Shown: in pieces, positions 1 to 5,630 of the stretch
Layout of the letters: every line of letters starts with the position of its first letter
Position numbering within the stretch: position 1 is the first letter of the stretch
NCBI GenBank assembly: GCA_020438245.1
Contig: JAGQUY010000220.1
Location: 1 to 5,672, forward strand
Direction: 5' to 3'
From: Bacteroidota bacterium
GTDB lineage: Bacteria > CLD3 > SB21
DNA: 5,672 nucleotides
The notes under the pieces: model-generated
What the model was told of the DNA's origin: nothing
Databases searched by the model: none
What the model saw: the letters and a program-made list of their open reading frames with translations, nothing else
Made by a program: the position numbers and the translations under genes

Positions 1-14
1 GTTTGTGTCGTCAT
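1..14 (-). CDS. Possible start of a gene leaving the left edge (partial)
   Basis: An ATG (minus strand, 14 to 12) lies two bases after the stop of the glycosyltransferase gene and reads M-T-T-Q before the window ends. The tight spacing suggests a second gene of the same minus-strand operon. TIGR04283 glycosyltransferases are often next to a TIGR04282-type transferase (DUF2064), so that is the natural guess for this gene, but four codons cannot show it. No clear Shine-Dalgarno site precedes the ATG. This is inference from position only. Confidence 0.3.
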
Positions 15-16
15 GC

Positions 17-700
17 TTAGTATAACTTAGCCAGCCGAATAGGTCGGACTCCGGCAATATACAGTAATTGAATAAACAGATTCTTGAATCCGCGTTTGAG
101 TGCGCCGTCTTTCAGAAAGCGTCTGGCAGACGTAATCACGTTTGCATCAATCATCCTGAAGTGCGCCCGGCGGTTTAGACGCCGGACAAATTCCACATCT
201 TCCATGATGGGATGATCCTCACGAAAACCACCGAGTTCATCGAAAATACGTTTCCGGACAAATACGGCTTGATCACCGTAGGGCATCTTGAACCATCGGC
301 TCCTCCAACGGCTGTACCACGTAAGGTAAGAGAAATACCATCCCACCGCATCCATTTCGAGATAAAACGCACCGGCATCCATCTCCGGATTTTCACGAAT
401 AGTCCGAACTAACCGGTCATAACTTTCGGCTGGCAGGACCGTATCTGCATGCAGAAACAAGAGCCACTCCCCACGAGCTTCTTGTCCCCCTTTATTTTGC
501 TGGCGGGCTCGACTTCTGTGTGCCCCAAAGGTTCTCAGTCTTGGGTTTTTCTCCATTTGCAGCATCCGGGCCGTTCCGTCCGTGCTTGCTCCATCTACCA
601 CGATGATTTCAAGAATATCCAGCGTTTTCAGGCGATCAAGCTGTTGCTGGATGATTTGCGCCTCATTATGGACCGGCACAATTACTGAAATAGACAACAT
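17..700 (-). CDS. Family 2 glycosyltransferase, TIGR04283 type (rSAM/selenodomain-associated transferase 2)
   Basis: A complete 227-residue GT-A fold glycosyltransferase, close to the usual size of the TIGR04283 group. Seen in the sequence: the N-terminal nucleotide-binding strand SVIVPVHNEA (residues 5-14), V-D-G-A-S-T-D-G-T (35-43), a metal-binding type H-A-D motif (84-86) inside LLFLHADTVLP, Y-G-D-Q (141-144) with the following G-G-F (157-159), the acceptor-side E-D (167-168) before a run of arginines, and S-A-R-R-F (191-195). This motif order is characteristic of the subgroup. The protein has no signal peptide and is probably cytoplasmic or membrane-associated; the C-terminal third is hydrophobic and basic. 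The ATG at 700 is chosen because the family starts almost directly with the SVIVP strand; no Shine-Dalgarno site is visible. The group is found beside radical-SAM genes, including arsenosugar-type pathways, but the substrate cannot be read from this sequence. It is divergent from the signalling genes to its right, so a functional link with them is not implied. Confidence 0.93.
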   Translation of the reverse strand: MLSISVIVPVHNEAQIIQQQLDRLKTLDILEIIVVDGASTDGTARMLQMEKNPRLRTFGAHRSRARQQNKGGQEARGEWLLFLHADTVLPAESYDRLVRTIRENPEMDAGAFYLEMDAVGWYFSYLTWYSRWRSRWFKMPYGDQAVFVRKRIFDELGGFREDHPIMEDVEFVRRLNRRAHFRMIDANVITSARRFLKDGALKRGFKNLFIQLLYIAGVRPIRLAKLY

Positions 701-853
701 ACGGTTAGTATTGCATTTTTCTGAAGACCAATCCGGCAGAACGCCGTCATTACAGTCGTCTTTACAATATAGAAGAATAATCCAAACAACGAATGCAAAA
801 CCTTCTCTACGTATAAATGCTTACGAGACATAACGTTTCTTCAATCATACTTA

Positions 854-881
854 ATACTCTTTATACTATACTCTTTATACT
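854..881. repeat. Perfect tandem duplication of a 14-bp AT-rich unit
   Basis: The unit ATACTCTTTATACT occurs twice with no gap and no mismatch (854-867 and 868-881). The repeat ends directly in a TTTG followed by TTGACC, about 40 bases before the first small membrane gene. It could be a duplicated binding site placed over or just upstream of a promoter, or a simple slippage duplication. The duplication is read directly; its role is inference. Confidence 0.85.
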
Positions 882-914
882 TTGTTGACCGATTCATCCG
901 TCCGATTGTATACA
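875..914 (+). promoter_or_regulatory. Candidate promoter elements for the first small membrane gene
   Basis: Two readings overlap here. TTATACTTTG (875-884) resembles the Bacteroidota -7 element TAnnTTTG but has one extra base, and no convincing -33 TTTG is seen. Alternatively TTGACC (885-890), an 18-base spacer and TATACA (909-914) resemble a sigma-70 promoter; that would start transcription at about 921 and leave almost no leader before the ATG at 924. A near-identical TTATATTTG sits at the same distance from the second small gene (37 bases from TTTG to ATG there, 39 here), which favours the first reading. Confidence 0.4.
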
Positions 915-923
915 TAAGAACCT

Positions 924-1019
924 ATGATCAAACCTCAGGCCCAAAACGCTGTTCTGTCGATCGCACTTCTGTTGCTTTTTCTAATTGCAGTGTTCGTGAT
1001 AATTGGTTTCAGGCACTGA
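924..1019 (+). CDS. 31-residue single-helix membrane protein, copy 1
   Basis: A small ORF (ATG at 924, TGA at 1017-1019) encoding 31 residues: a short polar N-terminus (residues 1-8, with one Lys and the motif A6-Q7-N8), then one uninterrupted hydrophobic helix of about 20 residues (9-29), ending R-H. This is a bitopic inner-membrane peptide by composition. The support for real coding is its paralogue at 4945-5040, which has the same length and aligns without gaps. Identical positions are M1, A6, Q7, N8, V10, L11, A14, L15, L16, L18, F19, L20, A22, V25 and F29; most differences are conservative (I/L, S/T, Q/E, I/V, I/M). The ribosome site is weak (AAGAAC just before the ATG). It is on the same strand as the kinase, 235 bases upstream of it. 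The family is not recognised. Possible roles are a modulator of the sensor kinase, a small subunit of a membrane complex, or a peptide toxin. Confidence 0.72.
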   Translation: MIKPQAQNAVLSIALLLLFLIAVFVIIGFRH

Positions 1020-1254
1020 ATTGTAGCCTTGTTCTTTATTGTAGCTGTGCTGCGCACCTAACTCCACACTTTTTTGTCGATTAAGGCTCCCATTAAGTTC
1101 GATTCGCCGATCTTTGCCCTTTTCTTCCTCCGAACCTTGCCCGGTAGGTCGAGTGAACGCCGACGAAAATGCAATCCAACCATTCCTGCATGTACGTGTA
1201 GGCTACATGAGGGTGCTGGCAAGATCGCCTAATTACTATTACATTACATCGATT
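1020..1254 (+). other. Gene gap or long leader between the small membrane gene and the kinase
   Basis: No convincing gene is seen in these 235 bases. The kinase frame is open back to a TTG at 1114, but the extra 47 codons precede a clean signal peptide and look non-coding. The eight-base word ATTGTAGC occurs twice (1020-1027 and 1038-1045). A four-base stem GTGC/GCAC (1047-1057) is followed 12 bases later by six Ts (1070-1075); this is too weak to call a terminator. The gap may be a long leader if the kinase is transcribed from the promoter upstream of 924. Confidence 0.5.
1189..1209. promoter_or_regulatory. Inverted repeat upstream of the kinase start
   Basis: CATGTA (1189-1194) and TACATG (1204-1209) are perfect inverted arms around a 9-base spacer, and a nested palindrome TGTAG-G-CTACA occupies 1197-1207. 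It lies 46 bases before the kinase ATG. It could be an operator or RNA stem for the kinase gene. The arms are short enough to occur by chance, so the functional reading is weak. Confidence 0.22.
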
Positions 1255-4188
1255 ATGAAATCCCTTGTCAATACATGGTTTTGGATTCTGCTTTTTTGGA
1301 TGGGCATTCCTCCAACATGGGCTCAACACCGTCTTGGCATTCCAACGTTCCAACATTTTTCACCCAACGCCTATGAGGCATTTAATCAGGTCTGGAGCGT
1401 TCGCCAGGACCCGAGGGGATTGATGTATTTCGCAGCGGGCGGCGAGGGCTCCGTGTTGGAATACGATGGACAGCGCTGGAAAAAGATCAGGATGCCCAAG
1501 CCGGGAGGAGTCTATTCATTGGATATTGACAAGAACGGACGTGTATGGGTTGGCGCCTACGGGGATTGTGGCTATGTGGATACCGACTCTGCAGGTCGTG
1601 ACGTCTTCAGGTCAATCACCGCGGATTTACCGGAACCCATTCCGGCAGTTACCAATTTCTGGAGTACCGCGGTAATTGGCGAGGACGTTTTCTTCAGCGC
1701 ATTCGGAGGAATTGTGCGATACCATGATAGGCAAGTCCAATTCATCAAGCCGGCTCCCGGTGCACGCTTTTTATTCATTTTTCCGATGGACTCGTCTTTT
1801 TGGAGCTTCGTACCCGATCAGGGCCTCTTCGAGTGGAACCGAACGAATCAGAAAATGTCCCTCCTGAAAGGTGGTGAATTTTTTGGGAAAACCGGTGCGT
1901 CCGCGGTACTGCCCTATAACGAGCACGAAAAACTGGTCGTCACCAGAAAATCAGGATGCTTCAGATACGACCCCGTCGCAGGCTCGGTGACCAAAATGGA
2001 GGGAGCGTGGCCGGAAAAAACGTCGTTTGTTTCCGGCGCCATCCTGCTGTCAGACACTACGTACCTTCTGCATACCGTTAATGCCGGCTTTTATGTCCTC
2101 GACAAGAATGGCCGGCTGCTCATGCACATCACCTCGGCAGACGGTCTTCCGGTTGATAACATCAAATCTGCTTATCAATCAAAGGACGGGGAAGTCTGGT
2201 TGACAACGGAAAACGGAATCGTGTGTTGCGACCTGCTGAATCCGGTTTCCTACCTGAATAACGGTAGGGGGTTCAAGTGTTCCGTCATTTCTTTGCAGCG
2301 GTTTGGTGATCAGATGTTTATCGGCACCACACAGGGACTATATCGGGCAGCTCAAAACACCAAAGAGATTGCTCTGTTGACTGTGGAAAAAATTGTGGGC
2401 GTTGACTTCAGGACGGGAAATATGGATTCTTCGGGCGGCCTTCTGGCCATCGGGGGAGCCGAATTTGCCATCTTGGACAAAAAATTCTCTCTCGTTTACC
2501 ATGATGACTACGTGACACAGGCTCTTTGCCGTCTAAAGGGGCCAAAACAGACCTGGCTTCTTGGAGCGCGAAACCGGCTTGTCACGTTCGATCTGAGCAC
2601 CAAACTCAGAAAAGCCCTCTTCGAACTTCACGACGAGGTTCTTTCCCTTATTCAGGAAGATACCGCGCCCGGAGATTCGTTGATTATTTGGGCAGGATTT
2701 TACACACGGGGAATTGCTCGTATCGTTCTTAGCCCTTCAGGTGACGCCGGCTATTTTCGGTATCTGAGCATGCCCGACGGATACACGTTTCTCAGTCACG
2801 CCACTGGACATTTGAGTGCGTTGACCATGAAAGGACTATATCGAGTTACTTGGAACGATAATGACTTTCACGTTTCACGGGATTCTACGCTGGGTCCCCT
2901 GTTTAATGAAACAGACAGGAACGTCTTTCAGTTGGCCCGCGAGGATTCCGCTTATTGGGTCCTCTCCCGCAGCCATATTCTCCGGGTGACCCAAAACGCC
3001 GGGAGATGGAGCTATGATTCGACCTTGTTCTATAACGTGGACATTGGGGAAACGGCGTTCGCTCCGGATGGCCGATACTTCTGGGCGGCCGGTACTGACG
3101 GAATTGCACTCTATGACCGGATGAATCAACGAAATGTACTGCGAACCTATCCTGCGCTGATTCGCTCCGTGCGAATCAAAGGCGATTCCATGGTTTTCCG
3201 CGGACGATACCCCGATTGGCAAAACGGAACCGACCAAAAAACACCAACCATAGCGCATGCGCTCAATACATTCAGTATCGGTTTCTCGGCATCCGATTAT
3301 CTTAATTTGTCCAAAATGGACTTCTCGTGGAAAATGGAAGGTTTTGATGACGACTGGACGGCTTGGAACACCGACAATCGCGTAACCTATACCAACCTTA
3401 ACGAAGGCGTTTATCTCTTCCACGTACGTTCCAGAAACCAGTATCACGTGATAGGGACGGAAGACCGATACAGGTTCGTCGTAAAACCACCGTGGTGGCG
3501 GACCTGGTGGTTCAGGTTAATTTTGATAGCAATGATGACCTCTTTGTTATGGGTTTTATACCAATACCGCGTCAACCGCCTTTTGGCCATGGAGCGACTT
3601 CGCGTCAAGATCGCGAGTGATCTGCACGACGATATTGGGGCCGACTTGTCCAAAATCTCAATGTATTCAGAATTGATCCAGCATGAATCTGGAAGTGAAG
3701 ATTCAAAGACCATGCTGAAAACAGTCGGTGAACTGAGTCGAAATGTGGTTTCGAGCATGAGCGATATCGTTTGGTCCATCGATGCACGGAGCGATCGGCT
3801 CCAGGATCTGATCCGACGAATGAAAATATTTGCCAACTCGCTTTTTGATAAAAAAGACGTACGCGTAAAGTTCGAAACGTCCCAGCTGGATGTCAATATG
3901 ACCTTGCCGATTCTGATCAAACAAAATTTCTATCTGATTTACAAAGAAGCGCTGAACAACATATTCAAACACTCCAATGCCACCGAAGTTGAAATCGTAA
4001 TGAGAATCCAAGGTCGACAGTTGAGCATGACCATCAGCGACAATGGCAGGGGATTTGTCGAATCGGAAGGACTTGGCGGGCACGGAATGAAGAATATCAG
4101 GATGAGAGCAGAGACGCTTCGAGGTTCCTTGAAGATTGCTATTGAAGACGGTGTGAAGATTCACCTATCCGTACCCATCAAAAATTAA
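1255..4188 (+). CDS. Triple-Y sensor histidine kinase (Reg_prop beta-propellers, Y_Y_Y, TM, HisKA_3, HATPase)
   Basis: A 977-residue membrane sensor kinase. The ATG at 1255 is chosen because it starts a clear signal peptide: Lys2, a hydrophobic core rich in W, F and L (7-18), and a T-W-A/Q cleavage site after residue 23. Residues about 30-660 are a large periplasmic propeller region with Reg_prop-type blades, for example around 43-72, 84-102 (ending G-R-V-W-V-G) and 296-322 (D-G-L-P-V-D-N-I, later D-G-E-V-W-L). A Y_Y_Y domain spans about 671-743, with M-E-G-F-D-D-D-W in its middle. A W-W-R-T-W-W segment leads into one membrane helix (about 752-771). The cytoplasmic part has L-H-D-D-I-G with the phospho-acceptor His791, the N box with Asn901-Asn902, the G1 box D929-N-G-R-G and the G2 box G941-G-H-G. 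All catalytic motifs are intact and there is no fused receiver or AraC domain, so it is not a hybrid kinase. The partner is the regulator 16 bases downstream. In this family propellers often sense extracellular carbohydrates or other ligands; the ligand here is unknown. No Shine-Dalgarno site precedes the ATG. Confidence 0.95.
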   Translation: MKSLVNTWFWILLFWMGIPPTWAQHRLGIPTFQHFSPNAYEAFNQVWSVRQDPRGLMYFAAGGEGSVLEYDGQRWKKIRMPKPGGVYSLDIDKNGRVWVGAYGDCGYVDTDSAGRDVFRSITADLPEPIPAVTNFWSTAVIGEDVFFSAFGGIVRYHDRQVQFIKPAPGARFLFIFPMDSSFWSFVPDQGLFEWNRTNQKMSLLKGGEFFGKTGASAVLPYNEHEKLVVTRKSGCFRYDPVAGSVTKMEGAWPEKTSFVSGAILLSDTTYLLHTVNAGFYVLDKNGRLLMHITSADGLPVDNIKSAYQSKDGEVWLTTENGIVCCDLLNPVSYLNNGRGFKCSVISLQRFGDQMFIGTTQGLYRAAQNTKEIALLTVEKIVGVDFRTGNMDSSGGLLAIGGAEFAILDKKFSLVYHDDYVTQALCRLKGPKQTWLLGARNRLVTFDLSTKLRKALFELHDEVLSLIQEDTAPGDSLIIWAGFYTRGIARIVLSPSGDAGYFRYLSMPDGYTFLSHATGHLSALTMKGLYRVTWNDNDFHVSRDSTLGPLFNETDRNVFQLAREDSAYWVLSRSHILRVTQNAGRWSYDSTLFYNVDIGETAFAPDGRYFWAAGTDGIALYDRMNQRNVLRTYPALIRSVRIKGDSMVFRGRYPDWQNGTDQKTPTIAHALNTFSIGFSASDYLNLSKMDFSWKMEGFDDDWTAWNTDNRVTYTNLNEGVYLFHVRSRNQYHVIGTEDRYRFVVKPPWWRTWWFRLILIAMMTSLLWVLYQYRVNRLLAMERLRVKIASDLHDDIGADLSKISMYSELIQHESGSEDSKTMLKTVGELSRNVVSSMSDIVWSIDARSDRLQDLIRRMKIFANSLFDKKDVRVKFETSQLDVNMTLPILIKQNFYLIYKEALNNIFKHSNATEVEIVMRIQGRQLSMTISDNGRGFVESEGLGGHGMKNIRMRAETLRGSLKIAIEDGVKIHLSVPIKN

Positions 4189-4190
4189 GC

Positions 4191-4197
4191 GGGAGAG
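4191..4197 (+). promoter_or_regulatory. Ribosome binding site of the response regulator
   Basis: GGGAGAG lies seven bases before the GTG at 4205, immediately after the kinase stop. It supports GTG as the start and translation from a shared kinase-regulator mRNA. Confidence 0.7.
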
Positions 4198-4204
4198 AAC
4201 ATCG

Positions 4205-4828
4205 GTGATTCTTGTCAGTATTGTGGAGGACGACGCGGAAATACGAAACGGGCTCAAGCGCTTTCTTGAAGCCCAACTTGGATTCCGGATTTTCTCCTCC
4301 GATGAGACGGCAGAAGCCTTTCTGGAGCGACTTAATGAAAAATCGGTGCCTGACATGGTCCTCATGGATATCCAGCTGCCCGGAATGAGTGGTATCGACG
4401 CGATTCGTTTGGTGAAAAAGAGATGGCCTCAAATCGACATCATGATGCTGACCGTTTTCCACGACGACGACAAGATTTTTCAGTCTTTGTGCGCAGGCGC
4501 AACGGCGTACTTGCTCAAAAATACAGCCCTCACCGAAATCCGGGATGCATTGCTTGAACTGCATGCCGGTGGAGCACCCATGTCACCGCAAATCGCCAGA
4601 AAGGTAATCCAATACTTCACACCTAAACGACAGCCTGAGAAAAAGTTGACGGTCAAAGAACAACAGGTTGTTCAGGGTCTGGTAGATGGCTTAAGTTATA
4701 AAATGATTGGATCCCAGATGGGCGTTTCGATTGACGCCGTCCGATTTCACATCAAGAACATCTACAAGAAGCTTCACATCAACTCCAAAGGAGAACTTTT
4801 CTCAAGATTTATGCGAGGACAGATGTAG
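4205..4828 (+). CDS. NarL/FixJ-family response regulator (receiver plus LuxR-type HTH)
   Basis: A 207-residue DNA-binding response regulator starting at GTG. The receiver domain (about 1-122) has the acidic pair Asp9-Asp10 after V-E, the phospho-acceptor Asp55 in V-L-M-D-I-Q-L-P-G, the switch Thr83 and the conserved Lys105 in A-Y-L-L-K. The C-terminal LuxR-type helix-turn-helix (about 145-200) begins L-T-V-K-E-Q and carries the recognition region S-I-D-A-V-R-F-H-I-K-N-I-Y-K-K-L. All residues needed for phosphorylation are present. It follows the kinase by 16 bases, so it is the cognate partner of a HisKA_3-type kinase, a pairing that is standard for NarL-type regulators. It should bind promoter DNA when phosphorylated. 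Its targets are not shown; the small membrane genes on either side and the repeat at 854-881 are candidates by position. Confidence 0.96.
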   Translation: MILVSIVEDDAEIRNGLKRFLEAQLGFRIFSSDETAEAFLERLNEKSVPDMVLMDIQLPGMSGIDAIRLVKKRWPQIDIMMLTVFHDDDKIFQSLCAGATAYLLKNTALTEIRDALLELHAGGAPMSPQIARKVIQYFTPKRQPEKKLTVKEQQVVQGLVDGLSYKMIGSQMGVSIDAVRFHIKNIYKKLHINSKGELFSRFMRGQM

Positions 4829-4899
4829 AACTGTATCACCGTATATTCAGGTGGGATGCTGATAAGTTCCTTGGACACCAAAACACACATTCATGTAGT

Positions 4900-4907
4900 T
4901 ATATTTG
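4900..4907 (+). promoter_or_regulatory. Candidate -7 element of the second small membrane gene
   Basis: TATATTTG fits the Bacteroidota -7 consensus TAnnTTTG exactly. It ends 37 bases before the ATG at 4945, so an mRNA starting just downstream would include the strong ribosome site at 4933-4939. No good -33 TTTG is found at the usual distance, so this rests on one element plus its resemblance to the sequence at 875-884. Confidence 0.4.
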
Positions 4908-4932
4908 ATGGGCAAATTGGGTTTCTTGTATG

Positions 4933-4939
4933 AAAGGAG
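4933..4939 (+). promoter_or_regulatory. Strong ribosome binding site of the second small membrane gene
   Basis: AAAGGAG is followed by five bases and then the ATG at 4945. It is among the best ribosome sites in the window and is strong independent evidence that this short ORF is translated. Confidence 0.75.
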
Positions 4940-4944
4940 ACCCT

Positions 4945-5040
4945 ATGCTGACAAACGAAGCTCAAAATATAGTTCTGACCCTAGCGCTACTGTTCCTCTT
5001 TTTATTGGCGCTTCTTGTGATGGTCAGTTTCACCGGATGA
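4945..5040 (+). CDS. 31-residue single-helix membrane protein, copy 2
   Basis: A small ORF (ATG at 4945, TGA at 5038-5040) encoding 31 residues: a polar N-terminus with Glu5 and A6-Q7-N8, then a hydrophobic helix of about 20 residues (9-29) dominated by leucine, ending T-G. It matches copy 1 (924-1019) at 15 of 31 positions with no gaps. Of the 14 shared residues other than Met, seven use different codons, consistent with selection on the protein. A strong AAAGGAG site precedes it. It lies 116 bases after the regulator on the same strand, and no clear terminator separates them. Its last 39 bases overlap, in antisense, the 3' end of the globin-like gene. The family is not recognised; a role in the membrane next to the kinase, in a respiratory-type complex, or as a toxin-like peptide are all open. 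Confidence 0.8.
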   Translation: MLTNEAQNIVLTLALLFLFLLALLVMVSFTG

Positions 5041-5478
5041 CGGTCTGCTGCAATCTGTTGATTCGAGTATTTCATCGAGCACCAGGATGATTTTTTGACA
5101 GAGATTCAGCCAGGAGTTTTTTACCTCGTCGGAAAACGCTTCCCCAAGGCGCTCTTCCAAAGACCAAATGAGCGACTGTGCGATAAACGTAAAATCACGT
5201 TCTCTTAAACCGGACTCCAGTCCCGCACTCACCCAATTCTTCAGATTTGGCCGCATAGTCTCGAGACAGTACACGCTCTTGATTACGATTTTCAGCAACT
5301 CGTTGAAGCACTCCTTCCTTTCTGCTCGTGAAGAGGGAATCAACTGCTGATATTTCTTATCCGTGAACCTGAGCGTGTCAAAGAACCGATCTTCAAGTCG
5401 TTCATCCTGGGCAACTTTTGAATAACTGGACAATATCAGCATCGCTTGTCTCTCCGATTTGGAAATCTCTTTTTTCAC
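5002..5478 (-). CDS. Globin-fold protein without heme-binding residues
   Basis: A 158-residue, mostly helical protein. The GTG at 5478 is chosen because AAAGGAGGT ends three bases before it; a TTG at 5508 would put that site inside the gene. By eye it follows bacterial single-domain globins: S-K-S-E-R at the start of helix A (6-10), R-F-F-D-T-L (31-36), and above all S-L-I-W-S-L-E-E-R-L-G-E-A-F-S-D-E-V (102-119) then W123, matching the helix G-H region usually reading A-L-L-W-T-L-E. Counting back from that block, the position of the proximal His (F8) is Gly86, the CD1 Phe position is Ile47 and the distal position is about Glu53. The only histidines are 153-154 in the polar tail. It probably does not bind heme in the usual way. 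Non-heme globin domains are known, such as the N-terminal domain of Bacillus RsbR, where they act as sensors or interaction modules. The C-terminal tail (about 140-158) is polar and partly overlaps the second small gene. No output domain is present. Confidence is high for the gene, moderate for the fold. Confidence 0.75.
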   Translation of the reverse strand: MKKEISKSERQAMLILSSYSKVAQDERLEDRFFDTLRFTDKKYQQLIPSSRAERKECFNELLKIVIKSVYCLETMRPNLKNWVSAGLESGLRERDFTFIAQSLIWSLEERLGEAFSDEVKNSWLNLCQKIILVLDEILESTDCSRPSSGETDHHKKRQ

Positions 5479-5481
5479 TCT

Positions 5482-5490
5482 ACCTCCTTT
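5482..5490 (-). promoter_or_regulatory. Ribosome binding site of the globin-like gene
   Basis: Read on the minus strand this is AAAGGAGGT, a near-perfect anti-16S match, three bases before the GTG at 5478. It decides the start in favour of that GTG over the upstream TTG at 5508. Confidence 0.75.
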
Positions 5491-5511
5491 GCATTGATCC
5501 AAATACAACTG

Positions 5512-5517
5512 ATTATA
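5512..5517 (-). promoter_or_regulatory. Candidate -10 element of the globin-like gene
   Basis: A perfect TATAAT on the minus strand, 33 bases before the GTG start codon, leaving room for a short leader with the ribosome site. No good -35 hexamer is seen at 16-18 bases upstream, which would fit a promoter that needs an activator. Confidence 0.45.
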
Positions 5518-5531
5518 GATAGAAAACTATC
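5518..5531. promoter_or_regulatory. Small inverted repeat next to the -10 element
   Basis: GATAG (5518-5522), AAAA, CTATC (5527-5531): perfect five-base arms directly upstream of the candidate -10 of the globin-like gene. Its position between -10 and -35 would suit a repressor site. Short arms make chance possible. Confidence 0.28.
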
Positions 5532-5544
5532 CGCGGCGATACAC

Positions 5545-5560
5545 CTACATCTGGATGTAG
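5545..5560. promoter_or_regulatory. 16-bp palindrome, candidate operator of the globin-like gene
   Basis: CTACATC (5545-5551), TG, GATGTAG (5554-5560): perfect seven-base arms. If transcription starts about seven bases after the TATAAT at 5512-5517, this site is centred near -48, a position typical for activators. It also lies between two divergent gene starts (5478 minus, 5631 plus) and could serve both. The binding protein is unknown. Confidence 0.45.
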
Positions 5561-5630
5561 AGCTCCAACGCGCCGGGAAACCCAAAAAACAGGTGGGGCC
5601 TTTCTGACTTTTTGCATACCTTGGAAAACG

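Noticed and set aside
682..831. A 49-codon minus-strand ORF (ATG at 831) ending 19 bases inside the glycosyltransferase gene
   Set aside because: It contains a hydrophobic stretch (around L-F-G-L-F-F-Y-I-V) but has no good ribosome site, no paralogue in the window and no recognisable family. Its end out of frame inside a well-defined gene makes chance more likely.
1047..1075. Possible terminator: stem GTGC/GCAC followed by six Ts
   Set aside because: The stem is only four base pairs with a three-base loop, and the T run begins 12 bases after it.
1114..1254. Extension of the kinase N-terminus to a TTG at 1114 or an ATG at 1207
   Set aside because: The extra residues are not family-like and would bury the signal peptide that begins cleanly at 1255.
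2875..4164. Long minus-strand open frames opposite the kinase
   Set aside because: They are antisense to a kinase with all its motifs intact and encode no recognisable domains, so they are shadows.
4829..4860. Possible terminator after the response regulator (CACC and GGTG around a nine-base loop)
   Set aside because: The stem is short and there is no T run after it.
4905..4934. TTGATG, 18-base spacer and TATGAA as a sigma-70 promoter for the second small gene
   Set aside because: Transcription would start near 4941, so the strong ribosome site at 4933-4939 would not be in the mRNA; the TATATTTG further upstream fits better.
1203..5560. CTACAT/ATGTAG half-sites at 1203, 4823, 4893 and in the palindrome at 5545-5560 as a shared regulator motif
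   Set aside because: About three copies of this six-base word on the two strands are expected by chance in a window this size, and one copy is just the end of the regulator gene.
5513..5617. A 34-codon minus-strand ORF (ATG at 5617) with a weak AAGG upstream
   Set aside because: It runs through the palindrome and the TATAAT of the globin-like gene, has no recognisable features, and is easily explained by chance.
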